Positions 22,101 to 31,973 are shown, counted from the first letter of the stretch. The stretch: 64,000 bases of DNA from Pycnococcus provasolii (GCA_049487715.1 CP150585.1:353302-417301), one strand, 5' to 3'. The notes: generated from the sequence alone by a model not told the origin. Numbers and translations: made by a program.

Positions 22101-23283
22101 AGACGCGAGCCTGGATGCGCGCGAAGGTGTTCGGATTCGCCCAATTCGAGGTGAGCACGTGGATGCGCCGTGTCGTCATGTCGTAGAACCACTCCGTCGG
22201 GTTGTCGAGCAGCTCGAGCTTATTTTCCAGGTAGTACGTGTCAAGCTTCGAGTTGTGGTCGATATTTTTGATCATGTCCCATTGTAAGGATGACACTTGG
22301 TACTCAAATGCACCGGCACCGCGTGCGTGAGACGAAACGGGCACCGCGTACGTGTACTGCATGCCGATGTTGAGGATCGCGCTCGCGCCCGTCGCGTCTA
22401 TGCCCGACGCGGCTAGGCTTTCACCCACCCTGTGCGCGTTTGTGCCGCAGCAGCTGTCAACCATGGTGCTCGGCGTGCTCGTTGACGCGACGAAGTTGGA
22501 GCTTTCGTCGCCGTTTGCCCACTTCGTCTCGTCGAACATGCTCTTGTCGTCCCAGCGCGCGTTCGGCCAGCGTGCGGGTACGTACATGTCGCCGTCGACG
22601 AAGAGCTGCCACGGGTCAGGAAAGCCAGCGGGTAGCTCGATACTCCAGTGCCCCCTCGCCGCGCCTCCTCCCGCGAGGTTCGCGGGTGTCCACGTCCACA
22701 CCCTTGACGGCGCCTCGGTGACGTCTTTCGTGCCGATCCACTTGACGTCTTCCTTTTGGTACGCCTTGATGACGTACGGCTGTGCGGCTGTTCCGTGCAG
22801 GTGTTCGATGAAAACGGGCGTATCGCAGTTGTACTCGCCTTCTCTGAGCAGGCACTCCGAGCCTGGGTCGCTCGCCTTGAGCGCGTCGATGCACCTCTGC
22901 ACGGTTCGGAACGGCGTATTGATCGTGAGTCCGTCGTTCGTGTCGTCGCCCCTGTACTGTTCCGTCGTACACAGCCTCCAGTCCGGGTCACAAGAAGGTC
23001 CGTTTTGGTTTAACGGGTAGCACGGCCTGCGTCCTCCACTTTCTGCCGGTCCCATGCACAGCTGTGGGCTGTTCGCGTTCGCGCCGTTCCTGTATCCGAG
23101 CCTGCATTGGCACGTGTTCGCCGTGCTTAAGTTCGGGTCGACGTAGAACGAGCGAGGAACGGCGAGCACCTCACCCAGGCCACTTAACAGCAAGAGAAGA
23201 AATGTGACAGATACATGAGCAGAATAGGAGCGGCCACCACTATTGCATTCACCACTGAATCCACTACGACAAGCTTCCGACAT
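15232..23283 (-). CDS. Giant beta-helix / Pro-rich / Ig-like / polytopic membrane protein, paralogue 2
   Basis: About 2,683 aa, intron-less. I start at the ATG at 23281-23283; the frame is open further upstream to a GTG, but this ATG precedes a signal peptide (HVSVTFLLLLLSGLGEVLA, then VPRSFYVD). Domain order matches paralogue 1: Cys-rich module, beta-helix-like region to about residue 850, (SPPP)n tract about 1220-1407, Ig-like domains with Pro-rich linkers to about 1925, and a multi-pass membrane domain about 2088-2548. Large blocks are almost identical to paralogue 1 at DNA level (for example about 20210-20790 against 9280-9860). Signal peptide, first membrane region and cytosolic tail differ strongly. 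The Pro-rich tract is shorter and lacks the inserted Cys module. Probably a cell-surface wall-binding membrane protein; whether it has polysaccharide lyase activity is unknown. Confidence 0.85.
19070..19625 (-). repeat. Low-complexity (SPPP)n-coding tract in paralogue 2
   Basis: A G-rich plus strand codes for SPPP-type repeats on the minus strand, matching the tract of paralogue 1 but several hundred bases shorter. Most of the difference is the segment of paralogue 1 that holds the ectopic Cys module and extra PPPS repeats. Confidence 0.85.
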
Positions 23284-24272
23284 GGCCGTGGCGAGTGACC
23301 GGCGGCTGAGACAACAGGGTGCGAGTGATGGCGAGGGGTGGGCCCCAACTCCAACCAACCAGTACAGGGGGTACGGGACGGACGCGTGGAGGGTACGGGT
23401 ACCCGGCGGGGAGGGATCGCGACAAGAAGGCGTTGAAAACCTGAGGCGTTGAGAACAGGGATAACGAAGTCCGTATTTAAGGTCAACGCGATGCCCTTTG
23501 ATTCGCCCACTCACTTGCCCCTGTTGGCTGTTTGTTGGGGGGAGAACAGGTGAGCTTCCCACGACCTGTTCGCACGTGTCTCAACTCCTCTCAAGAATCC
23601 ATCCGGGTACTTAGGGGAGTGATTTGGTCGGTCGGGCAAGGCTTGCGCCTTTACTGCGTTTTCTACTACGCCCGAACGCTCCGTGTGTTGTGTGGTGTGG
23701 ACGGTGTGATCAGGGGTCACCTATACCAACCTATGGTAGTCGACCTTTAGTTAGGGTGGGCACTTATGTAGGGTGGTCAGGCTCGCACAGTACAGTGCAT
23801 TCCTGGGACCCTCGCCTCGTCTTGTCTTGTACCTTTATGTCCCCCCTCCCCCCTCCCCCTGGTTGGTGGTGGGTCCCTTCCTCGCAAAGAAAAACACGTG
23901 CTCTCTTGTCGTACCAACGAGCTCAACGCCACCTTTACCGGGGAGGGAGGGAGGCAGTGCCGTTCCACCACCGTAGGATGCTGGGCGAGGGGCGGAGTGA
24001 CAGGTGGCCACCTCCTACATAGTTACATAGTGCTAATTATTACATTACAGTACAGTAGTCATAGAGGTTCAGTCCCGTGCTAAGTTGCTTCCAGTCCCGC
24101 GGAAAAACCCACCCTGACACCCTTGTCAAGGCATCGTCAACTCGGGGGCGTCTCGATGGAACCCCGAATCGCTTCGCCCAGGATTCCACACCTACCTATG
24201 CACGACAGGCTGGCGCGTCGCACTCCATAGATGTATAGGTATGCGCAATCTCGCGTCTCTCAGACGGGCACG

Positions 24273-24309
24273 CCTCTCTCTCTCTCTCTCTCGTTGTGTG
24301 TGTGTGTGG
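24273..24309. repeat. (CT)n(GT)n compound microsatellite
   Basis: About ten CT units are followed by a run of GT units in intergenic DNA. Confidence 0.85.
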
Positions 24310-24344
24310 TGTGTGTCACGTGGGAGAGTCGTGCGTGAACGGGC

Positions 24345-24398
24345 GGACGACCGTTGGACAAATAAAGTGCAACTTCATTATTGAATGAGGGATCTCAG
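24345..24398 (-). promoter_or_regulatory. Conserved 3'-region element, copy 1 (coiled-coil gene)
   Basis: Read on the gene strand it runs CTGAGATCCCTCATTCA, ATAATGAAGTTGCACTTTA, TTTGTCCAACGGTCGTCC, about 80 nt past the stop at 24477. The same sequence, with one substitution and one extra base, follows the KH gene at 28374-28428, and its first half follows mitochondrial uL3 at 34280-34305. Orientation relative to each gene is the same. Confidence 0.75.
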
Positions 24399-24476
24399 AA
24401 CCCAACCCCTTTGCTGTGATGTTAACAGGCACGCGCCCGTCGGCCGGCCGGCGACGTACATCGGCACGTTCACAGC

Positions 24477-25424
24477 TTACGACCAGCTCTTCGGACTCGC
24501 GCTTGGCAGGTACTTGATCTTGTCCTGGAAATCCTTGTCCTTGCCAACAGCCACCCAGTCGACGACGCTCTCGGTGAGAAACTCAGGAACAGCCTTGATC
24601 GCCATGTGGCTGCTCGCGGGCATGATCTCCGAGGTGAAGACAGCCTTGGCAGCCGGCTCGAGCGCGGGCACTTCGCGCGTCACAGCCGTAGACATGAGGC
24701 TCTCCGTGCGGCCCGCGCACTCGAGCAGTGTGAGCTCGCTCTCGATGCTCGCGACGCGCGCGCCTTCGCCGTGCGCATCGTTGAGGTAGTCGAGGTGCTG
24801 CTTCATTCCCACGAGCTGCTGCTCGAGGTTCCACTCCTTCGCGGACACCTGCTCCTTGAGCTCTGTCATAACCTGCACCTTCTTCGCCGCCACCTGCGCC
24901 ATGAGCTGCTCGAAGAACTTCTCGGCGTACTCGAGGCTCTCGTTACCCTTGTACCTCACCTCCTTCAGCTCGCCCTCGACGACTGGAATCGCCGCCTCGA
25001 GAACGCGCTGGCGCTCCTCGACGTCGCGCAAGCTCTGCGTGAGTCCGTCTCGCATCGTCGCGCACGCGCGTCGCAGCTCCGTTGCCATGTTGTCCCACCT
25101 CGTGTTCTGCGCGACGGCCGCGGGCACGCTTGCGTGGAAGAGTCCTTCGACGGATCCTGTGCGCTTCGCCCTGATGGCGTGCATGTTCGCCTGTGCGGAG
25201 ACGGCGTCGAGCGAGGAGAAGGACGTGCGTCCTCCTCCTCCGCTGCTCGGGCGGTTGGCGCTTGACGGCGTGTCGGTCTGCGACACCTCCGGGCCGCCCC
25301 CTGCCGCTCCGCTGCTGCTCCCGTACCCGGCCGAGGGGCTCCCGTGAGCTCCCCCGGGCCCTCCTCCTCCACCACCACGCTGCGGGCGCAGCGCCTCCGC
25401 CATCTTCAGCGCGATCTCAGACAT
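24477..25424 (-). CDS. Small coiled-coil protein with Gly/Ser-rich N terminus
   Basis: 315 aa. The ATG at 25422-25424 (MSEIALKMAEALRPQ) is chosen; the frame extends upstream only to a GTG and that part looks like 5'UTR. Residues about 16-70 are Gly/Ser/Pro-rich and probably disordered. Residues about 100-240 are heptad-rich and charged (MRDGLTQSLRDVEERQRVLE, FFEQLMAQVAAKKVQVMTEL), predicting a long coiled coil. The C terminus (about 265-315) is more globular, ending DKDFQDKIKYLPSASPKSWS. No signal peptide or membrane span. I do not recognise the family; a cytoskeletal, flagellar or scaffold role would be a guess. Divergently arranged with the KH gene, with which it shares a 3' element. Confidence 0.75.
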   Translation of the reverse strand: MSEIALKMAEALRPQRGGGGGGPGGAHGSPSAGYGSSSGAAGGGPEVSQTDTPSSANRPSSGGGGRTSFSSLDAVSAQANMHAIRAKRTGSVEGLFHASVPAAVAQNTRWDNMATELRRACATMRDGLTQSLRDVEERQRVLEAAIPVVEGELKEVRYKGNESLEYAEKFFEQLMAQVAAKKVQVMTELKEQVSAKEWNLEQQLVGMKQHLDYLNDAHGEGARVASIESELTLLECAGRTESLMSTAVTREVPALEPAAKAVFTSEIMPASSHMAIKAVPEFLTESVVDWVAVGKDKDFQDKIKYLPSASPKSWS

Positions 25425-26559
25425 AGATAGATACTTTCTTTCACGTACTGTACGTTTTCTCGAGACAACAGGAACAGGGGGAGTGCGAAGGGGCGTGTGC
25501 GAGCAAGGCGACGGGGCGAAGAAGGGGCGAGGAACCCAAGGCCTTGTTTCTAAACCACGGGCAGACCCAAAGGGAGGGAGGGTTGGCACTTGGCAAAAAT
25601 CCCACGGACACGGACGGAGCTCTCTCTGACTCTCTCCCCCCGGGGGCGGGATTTTATGTGTACTGTCGAGATCGTTCTCCAAGAGGGGTCCCACTTCCCA
25701 GACTGCCCTACGAGAAGAATGGGCGCGCGCTCACCATAGACTAACTAAGCTTAGGTCTGGGAACACGTTGCTCCGAGCAACTTGCTCGCTCCGGTTTATT
25801 CCTAGACGTCGCGGTGGACTTGCCCCCCTTCCTCCCCCTCAAGGGTTGGGGAACCCTCGAATTGAATTGGTACCAGTGAATTGGTACCCTACCAGTTGGA
25901 ATCCCTTGCAGCTGTTTCTTGGGCCATTCCATTCAGCCGGACTGCCGGAAGAAGGGAACGAGCCTTAACGAGCTCGTTAATAAGGCCAGCTTCGATGGTT
26001 ACCCCTTGGTTACCCGGTATTCTTAGACTAGCTAGGGTTTGTAAACCACAATAATGGAGGAATTGCGATGCTGCGAGCGATAGACTACTATGTGAGCGAT
26101 AGAATAGGACTACCTTATGTGAGCGATAGACTATCATCCTCCACCTACGGGTAGGTGGGATATCCGCCTGGGACTTGCTCTTTGTTGGGACGACCTTTAC
26201 GTAAAGGCGAGGGAAAGGTTTCGAAGGGAAAGGGAAGAACAGGGGGAGGCAAAAAAGAACAGGGGGCGAGACCTCCCCCAGGGGGCAGAGAACTCGGAGA
26301 ACACGGAGGGGAGGGGAGAGTCCCTCCCAATCCCGATGGAGTTCTTCCATGAAGGTCAGAAGAAGAGGCTCGTTCAAGAGAAAATTCATATATGGACAAG
26401 GATGGATCCCCAACTGGCAACTGGGACCCCTTGTGGAGGGATGGGTTAGGGTTTTCCTTCCGTTTCCGTTCGTGTGGCGGCGGACCTGCCTTTTATTCTT
26501 TCCCATTATTTGCATTGCTTCTTTTGGCGTCTTTCATAGTCTAACCGAGAGAGAGAGAG
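25425..26559. other. Divergent promoter region (coiled-coil gene / KH gene)
   Basis: A 1.1-kb spacer between head-to-head genes. It contains the near-palindrome GCCTTAACGAGCTCGTTAA then TAAGGC near 25962-25986, two ATTGGTACC repeats near 25866-25888, the GCGATAGA repeats at 26075-26133 and a GAGA tract just before the ATG at 26560. No supported gene. Confidence 0.6.
26075..26133 (+). repeat. Three spaced copies of GAGCGATAGA in the divergent promoter
   Basis: GAGCGATAGACTA near 26075, GTGAGCGATAGAATA near 26092 and GTGAGCGATAGACTA near 26119. Three spaced copies in a bidirectional promoter could be transcription-factor sites; this is inference. Confidence 0.5.
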
Positions 26560-28357
26560 ATGTCCGCGGGTGGTGGTGAGCCCTCGCCTGGTGATCTGGG
26601 CCCTCCTCCGGGCATGGGCGTGAATACTAGTAGTGGTCCGGGTGATCTCATCAAGGATACGGTTGACCTCACGCACGAGGACTGCGCGTTCGTGTGCGGT
26701 AGATCAGGAAGCACGAAGCAGAAGCTGGCGCGCGTCTCCGGAGCGTCGCTGGACCTGAGTCAGCGGGACTTGAAGATCTATATCGAAGGGACCAGAGAAC
26801 AGGTGGACAAGGCGCGCGACTACGTCGGATTCGTACTCGCGCAGAGAGTGGGGGATGTGGACATTGACACGGAAAATACCACGAGGACGGACCTGTCCGT
26901 CGTCGTCGTGCCGGAAGAGTGCGTCGCATACATCATGGGAAAGGGGGTACGTGATTCTTCGCCTTCTTCGCCTTCTTCGCCTTCACCTCACGATGCATGT
27001 GCACGTTAACACTTGGTCAAGCGAACGTCACCAAACGAACGTTCCTTGCTTTGCCGTCCTTGCTCCTTCCTTATCGCGCAAAATACATACATACATATAC
27101 ATACACACGCATTGTTTTCACTCTTGCTCTTCGTGATGGACAACATTCTCTTGTTCTCTTCTCGACAACGAAAACCGCCGTCTTCTCCAACCACAACAAC
27201 GAAACACCAACATGAACATGTCGCTCACAACATCTTCAACAACAACAACCTTGCTTGCCCAAAACGACCAAAATTCCACACAGGGTGGAGTGCTTCGCAA
27301 CATCGAGCAGGAGTGGAACACGCTCATGTTCTTCGCCAAGTCGAACAGACAGGAGAAAGGTGGGCCGGAGAAGCTGTGCATATTCGGCTCGAGGCGTGCA
27401 CGAAGGGGTGCGGAACTCAAGGTGATGTCAGGCATCGAGCACAAAATCAGCGGGCACTTCTTGGAGGGCCAAGCAACCGACGTGCGCCTGAAAGCCCCGC
27501 TCAACCAGCATGGCGACGACATTAACGACCCAGAAGGCGAAGACTGGGGATATGCCACACGCGTGCTTCGCGAAGACGAGCTGAGCTACGCGCTTGGCAA
27601 GATGGGGTCGACGCGAAAGAAACTCGCGGAAGCGAGCGGGTGCATCGTCGAGTATCTGCAGCATCTCGTCGTCTTCTGCGGAAGCCGTGCACAGCGCGAA
27701 CGTGGGCAGCAGTACATGACATGGCTGCTGGCACAGAAGCAGGGAACGGTGAACGTCGACATCACGGGACGCACCGACGTGACGAGCGTGAGCGTGCCAA
27801 GTCGCTCGATGGGGTATGTGACCGGATCGAAAGGACGCAATCTACGCGAGATGGAGCATCAGACGGGAACGTTCATTTTCGCGAATGGGCCTCGTGCTGC
27901 CGAGGGGCAGGAAGAGAACCTGCTGATTTTTGGACACAGCGAAACACAGCGCCGGCGCGCGAAACGTAAGGTGGAGGATATGATTGACGAGCATGCGAGC
28001 GGACGCGCACCTCCCATTGGTGGTGGTAGAGGAGGAGGAGGAGGAGGAGGAGGAGGAGGGTACGGTGGACGAGATGACAGGCGTGGAGGTGGATACGACC
28101 GTCGCGACGACCGCCGTCGCTACGACGACCGCGATCGATACGACGACCGTCGACGCCACGACGACCGCGATCGATACGACGATCGTCGACGCCACGACGA
28201 CCGCGATCGATACGACGATCGCCGACGCCACGACGACCGCCGTCGCTACGACGACCGCGATCGCTACGACGACCGTCGTCGTTCCGACGACAGGCGGCGA
28301 GGCCGAGATCGCAGCCGTAGCCGCAGCCGTAGCCGCAGCCGCAGCCGCGGCCGCTGA
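26560..28357 (+). CDS. Multi-KH-domain RNA-binding protein with RD/RS-rich tail (2 exons)
   Basis: Exon 1 is 26560-26946 and exon 2 is 27284-28357, joined in phase 0 for about 486 aa. KH-type segments: DCAFVCGRSGSTKQKLARVS (exon 1), AYIMGKG joined across the splice to GGVLRNIEQEW, ELSYALGKMGSTRKKLAEAS, and GYVTGSKGRNLREMEHQTG. Each shows the G-x-x-G nucleic-acid loop, so about four KH domains. The tail (about residue 385 onward) is a Gly tract, then repeated RYDDRDRYDDRRRHDD units and a terminal (RS)n run ending RGR, as in splicing-related RNA-binding proteins. Likely nuclear RNA binding or mRNA processing; specific target unknown. The 3' region carries the shared element (28374-28428) and TGTAA at 28517. 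Confidence 0.85.
26947..27283 (+). other. Intron of the KH-domain gene (337 bp)
   Basis: GTACGT donor after AAG GGG and CACACAG acceptor before GGT GGA. Splicing restores the KH motif GKGGGVLR and removes in-frame stops. It contains TACA/CATA-rich simple sequence. Confidence 0.85.
28140..28350 (+). repeat. Codon-level tandem repeats encoding RD/RS-rich tail
   Basis: Imperfect 27-36 bp units (CGATACGACGACCGTCGACG-like) followed by a short CGCAGCCGTAGC array code for the RYDDRRRHDDRD and RS repeats of the KH protein. Confidence 0.8.
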
Positions 28358-28373
28358 GGGATAAACTTTAAAA

Positions 28374-28428
28374 CTGAGATCCCTCATTCAGTAATGAAGT
28401 TGCACTTTAGTTTGTCCAACGGTCGTCC
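28374..28428 (+). promoter_or_regulatory. Conserved 3'-region element, copy 2 (KH gene)
   Basis: Begins 16 nt after the stop at 28357 with CTGAGATCCCTCATTCAG and continues TAATGAAGTTGCACTTTAG, TTTGTCCAACGGTCGTCC. It matches the 3' region of the coiled-coil gene over the full 54-55 nt. TCATT/AATGA can pair as a small stem. Confidence 0.75.
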
Positions 28429-28516
28429 ATTCACATCATCCACTTTCACCATTCAGCCCATTCACCGGTGCCATTCACTGCGCGTTTTTGTTCATGGCGC
28501 AGGTGATTTCGAAGGT

Positions 28517-28521
28517 TGTAA
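28517..28521 (+). promoter_or_regulatory. TGTAA poly(A) signal of KH gene
   Basis: TGTAA followed by an A/T-rich stretch, 160 nt after the stop and beyond the shared 3' element, so the element would lie within the mature 3'UTR. Confidence 0.45.
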
Positions 28522-28560
28522 AATAGAGAAATGGAAAATGTTGTGGTGTGTTTGACACTT

Positions 28561-28565
28561 TTACA
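28561..28565 (-). promoter_or_regulatory. TGTAA poly(A) signal of NOP14
   Basis: TTACA on the plus strand, 23 nt past the NOP14 stop on the gene strand. The 3' ends of the KH gene and NOP14 therefore nearly meet or overlap. Confidence 0.45.
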
Positions 28566-28587
28566 AATACATTCAGCGCTACCCGCG

Positions 28588-31500
28588 CTAGCGCTGCTTT
28601 CGCTTCAGCTTCTTGTGCGCATTCGCACCCATCTGTCCGCCACTTGCCATATCCCTGCGCTGCTCCTCCATGAATCGACGTGATGCCGTGAGCTCCGCCC
28701 TGAAGTCCTCCTTGTCGCGCTCGAGGTCCTCCTCGCGCGCACTCGCCAGCGTCCTCGCATCCATGCGTAGCTCGCGTGCCGCACCACGCGCCTCGCGGCG
28801 CACCTGGCGCTTGAGCTGCTTGACTTGAGCGCGCTGCCTGTCCGGGTCGATATTTCCCACGGCACGGCCGTCGAAATGCGACTCCTCGAAACGCGGGTTG
28901 TACGTCTTGATCGCCTCCGCCGCAGCGCGCTTCCGTCGAAGAGGTACACGCGAGGATTCCGCAGCCGAGGCCCACGACGTTGCTTGCTCAGAGATACGCT
29001 CGAGCTCGGCAACAAGTGCGGCGGGCGCGTACGAAGCGCGCGCTAGGCTGGATGATGCAGATGCCGCCGCCGTCGCAAGCAGTCTCAGGAGCTCAGGAGA
29101 GCATGCGCACAGGCGAGGTGTGGATATGGACTCCGAGAGGGATGCGGCAACACCGGCAAGTCCCGTCAGCAGGCGCAGGCGCGGAATGAGCTTCGCCTTG
29201 CCAGCGCCGAATCCAAATCCTTCGCCGAGCATGGCACCCGGGCGAGGCTTCAAATCATCAAGCGACGTAGTTGCGTTGATTTTGCCCGCCTTTGCCTCCG
29301 CCGCCGTGGCATCAGATGACCACCCGCCCGTGGGACGAACACGCCACACCCACCGAGTTGGTGGTAGGCGTGCATTCAATTCCACCACGGGGTCGTCGGA
29401 TGCAGTAGCTAATCCCTGCGCCACCCAGGCGATCGCCTCAGGGTACAGGCGACTTCCCGGCGCATCTGTGGGCGCAGGAGCGCGCAGAACGCCCGCAATC
29501 TTCGCCAGCTTCGCGTAATCTTCGCCTCCCTCGGCATCGATGTCAGGCTCCGAATCACCCGAGGCGAGGCGCAGCTTCACAGCACCGCCACTGCCTGCAG
29601 CACCAAGTCGAGCGGCGGCGCTGTCCGCGCTCGCCCTCGCGCACAGAGCTGCGAGGAATAAACCAGTCGCAGCCTGTCGCGCGCTGCCCACCAGACCGAA
29701 GCACAAGCACTCCGAGCAGAGCAGGTCGAGCCTCGTTGACACTTCGTGACGAAAGTCGGTTCTTGGAAAGATGCGTGTAAACAGATGCATGGCCATGCAC
29801 ATTTGCTGCGTGGGCCAGCCGTCGGAGGCGGAGGCTGCCGCACCCGACGCAAGCTTTGACGCCGCCTCGCGTCGACGCTGCATCACGGTATCTATTTGGG
29901 CGCAGGCAACCGCGGCGGCGTACACAGGAACATCCAGCGCGAGTGAGTGCACAGCCTCAGCCACCCGCGCCACAAGCGTGTCGTCCATCTCAGACTGCGC
30001 GCAGCACCGCGCGTAGTACTGCGCCGCAACTCCAAAATACGTTTGCATCCCCTTTCGCTCATCGGCGTAAAGTTTCGATCGATGCGTGTCGCGAATATTC
30101 AGCATCACTTCGGCGTGCACATGTGCTGCACGACCGTGCAGAAGCTGCTCAAGCTCACTGGCTGACTGTGGCAAAGGAAGTGGGCTGGGAAGTGGCGCAG
30201 AGGAAGTAGGCGTCCTTTTCGACGGCACTGCAGGTGAGGCTTTTGGTTTTGAAGCGGCTGAGGTTGATGGCACCGCTTGTATCGAGTCAGCGTTTGGCAG
30301 AGGTTCCGCTCGGAGCAAGTTCTCGTCCTCAGGATCGTCGTGTTGCTGTTGGTCATCATCACCATCACCATCTTCTTCTTCTTCTTCATCTTCGTCGTCG
30401 TCGTCGTCGTCATCATCTTCTTCTTCTTCTTCGTCGTCGTCGTCTTCCTCCTCGCTGTCGCTGCCCTCCTCTTGTCTAGACAAAAGTTGAAGCAATTCCT
30501 CGCCTTTCGCCTGTCCAAGCTTCTCGTGCAGTCGATCCGTCACCAACTTCATCTTACGATCGTACGCTCGGCGAAGCGTCTCGTCATCTGCCAAGCTTAG
30601 ATCTTCCTCTTCCTCTTCTTCGTCGTCATCGTCATCGTCATCGTCTTCTTCGTCTTCTTCGTCTTCTTCGTCGTCGTCATCATGCTCGTCGTCATTGTCC
30701 TCGTCGTCAAGGCTGCCAAAATCATCGTCGAGGTCATCACCTCCTGGCCCCATGCGCTTTTCAGCATCCGCCTTACGCTTCGCCTCCGCCGCCTCCGCCT
30801 CCTCCGCCAATTCCTCGTCCGTTTTTGTGCGATCCGTCGCTCGCGCTCTACCGTCACTCGCAAGCGTCGTAAGAGCTTCGCCATACTTCACATCACCAGA
30901 AATGTCCAGTGGCTGTCTTGGCAAAACGACGATAGGCGTGGGAGGCGCACGCGCGACAAGACTGACGAGCGCGTCCGTTCCACCGAGTTCTTGGAATACT
31001 GCGTCAACTCTCGTGAGCTCGTCGGTGTCGGCGAGCTTTTGCTTCGCACGCTCCGCACGATAGAATTTGCTTTTCGCAATGAGCTCGCGCATCGCCTCCT
31101 TTTTCGACTTTGGCCGGTCGTCGTCGTCGCCACCGCCGTCTTCATCTTCTTCGTGCGAAGCTCGCTGCTTGCGTATGAATAGCCCACCGCCGTCGTCGTC
31201 CCCGTCTGCTCGTCCCCCCCCGCCGAAGTTCATCGTGCGTGTCCACTCCGCATCCAGCATGGCGTCGTCGTCGTCGTCAGCGTGCACGGCGTCCGCGAAC
31301 GCCGCCTCGCCTCTGAGCGGCTTTCCCATGTGCGTGAGTTCGTAGTCGTCACGTTGGTTATCTCCGTCGTCGTCGTCGCCGTGCATAGCAAACGCCGCCC
31401 GCGTTCGTTCTGACGCCTTCGTCCGTGCATGATATCCGCCTCCGCCGCCGCCGCCGCCGCTGGATAAGCGTCGGTCAACGAACGTGGACTCTTGCTTGAG

Positions 31501-31776
31501 CGCTCGGTAGTCAATCAGCAGAGCTTTTTTCCGTTCTCTCTGCGCGGACGTAACTTTGTTGGACGCCGCTGATGATGATGATTTCTTCTTCTTCGCGACC
31601 CCCCCAGATCTCACACGTCCGAGCGCGTTGAACCGAGACGGCATGGATGACGACTTGTGTAAGTTTCCAAAGACCGACGTAGACCCCCCATAACCCCCAG
31701 ACCCAGACCCAGGGGAGGAGGGCTTCGCCTTTGACGACGACTTCGAGGCTGATGCTTTTGAGCGTGCGGGCGCCAT
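28588..31776 (-). CDS. NOP14: Nucleolar protein 14 (NOP14), SSU processome component
   Basis: 1,062 aa from an ATG at 31774-31776, with no intron visible. The N terminus is basic and Ser-rich with NKVTSAQRERKKALLIDYRA and a K-R-R start typical of NOP14. The middle (about residues 320-520) has very long Asp/Glu runs. The C-terminal third is alpha-helical and ends with the family's basic tail (DLERDKEDFRAELTASRRFM, EEQRRDMASG, ANAHKKLKRKQR). NOP14 functions in the nucleolus in early 40S pre-rRNA processing within the U3-containing small-subunit processome. Length is a little above the usual 850-950 aa because of the acidic and low-complexity inserts. Convergent with the KH gene. Confidence 0.85.
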   Translation of the reverse strand: MAPARSKASASKSSSKAKPSSPGSGSGGYGGSTSVFGNLHKSSSMPSRFNALGRVRSGGVAKKKKSSSSAASNKVTSAQRERKKALLIDYRALKQESTFVDRRLSSGGGGGGGGYHARTKASERTRAAFAMHGDDDDGDNQRDDYELTHMGKPLRGEAAFADAVHADDDDDAMLDAEWTRTMNFGGGGRADGDDDGGGLFIRKQRASHEEDEDGGGDDDDRPKSKKEAMRELIAKSKFYRAERAKQKLADTDELTRVDAVFQELGGTDALVSLVARAPPTPIVVLPRQPLDISGDVKYGEALTTLASDGRARATDRTKTDEELAEEAEAAEAKRKADAEKRMGPGGDDLDDDFGSLDDEDNDDEHDDDDEEDEEDEEDDDDDDDDEEEEEEDLSLADDETLRRAYDRKMKLVTDRLHEKLGQAKGEELLQLLSRQEEGSDSEEEDDDDEEEEEDDDDDDDDEDEEEEEDGDGDDDQQQHDDPEDENLLRAEPLPNADSIQAVPSTSAASKPKASPAVPSKRTPTSSAPLPSPLPLPQSASELEQLLHGRAAHVHAEVMLNIRDTHRSKLYADERKGMQTYFGVAAQYYARCCAQSEMDDTLVARVAEAVHSLALDVPVYAAAVACAQIDTVMQRRREAASKLASGAAASASDGWPTQQMCMAMHLFTRIFPRTDFRHEVSTRLDLLCSECLCFGLVGSARQAATGLFLAALCARASADSAAARLGAAGSGGAVKLRLASGDSEPDIDAEGGEDYAKLAKIAGVLRAPAPTDAPGSRLYPEAIAWVAQGLATASDDPVVELNARLPPTRWVWRVRPTGGWSSDATAAEAKAGKINATTSLDDLKPRPGAMLGEGFGFGAGKAKLIPRLRLLTGLAGVAASLSESISTPRLCACSPELLRLLATAAASASSSLARASYAPAALVAELERISEQATSWASAAESSRVPLRRKRAAAEAIKTYNPRFEESHFDGRAVGNIDPDRQRAQVKQLKRQVRREARGAARELRMDARTLASAREEDLERDKEDFRAELTASRRFMEEQRRDMASGGQMGANAHKKLKRKQR
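30357..30680 (-). repeat. Asp/Glu-coding trinucleotide tracts in NOP14
   Basis: Two runs of TCTTCTTC/GTCGTCGTC on the plus strand (about 30357-30460 and 30602-30680) code for acidic stretches. Expansion-prone trinucleotide repeats inside the ORF. Confidence 0.85.
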
Positions 31777-31973
31777 TTCATGAAGTGTTTGTGACTTGGT
31801 AAGGTTGTTGGAGGCTCACTTCTGGAGATGGCGGCGCCAAAGCTCTCTCTCGGGGAAACAGCCAAGGTTACCTCATAGGGGAAATCATATGGGGGTTGGT
31901 TTCGGGGTTTCCCTGTAATGGCTTGCTGAACTTAATTAAGTTTAGGGGTTTCGACCCCGGGGGCCTCGGTGGT

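Larger units (their letters stand above)
23284..24476. other. Intergenic region between paralogue 2 and the coiled-coil gene
   Basis: No supported gene. It includes the promoter side of paralogue 2, a CT/GT microsatellite (24273-24309) and, at the right end, the 3' region of the coiled-coil gene with the shared element at 24345-24398. Confidence 0.6.

Noticed and set aside
24477-25694. Longer version of the coiled-coil protein starting at 25694
   Set aside because: The upstream start is a GTG and the extra residues look like translated 5'UTR; the ATG at 25424 gives a natural N terminus.
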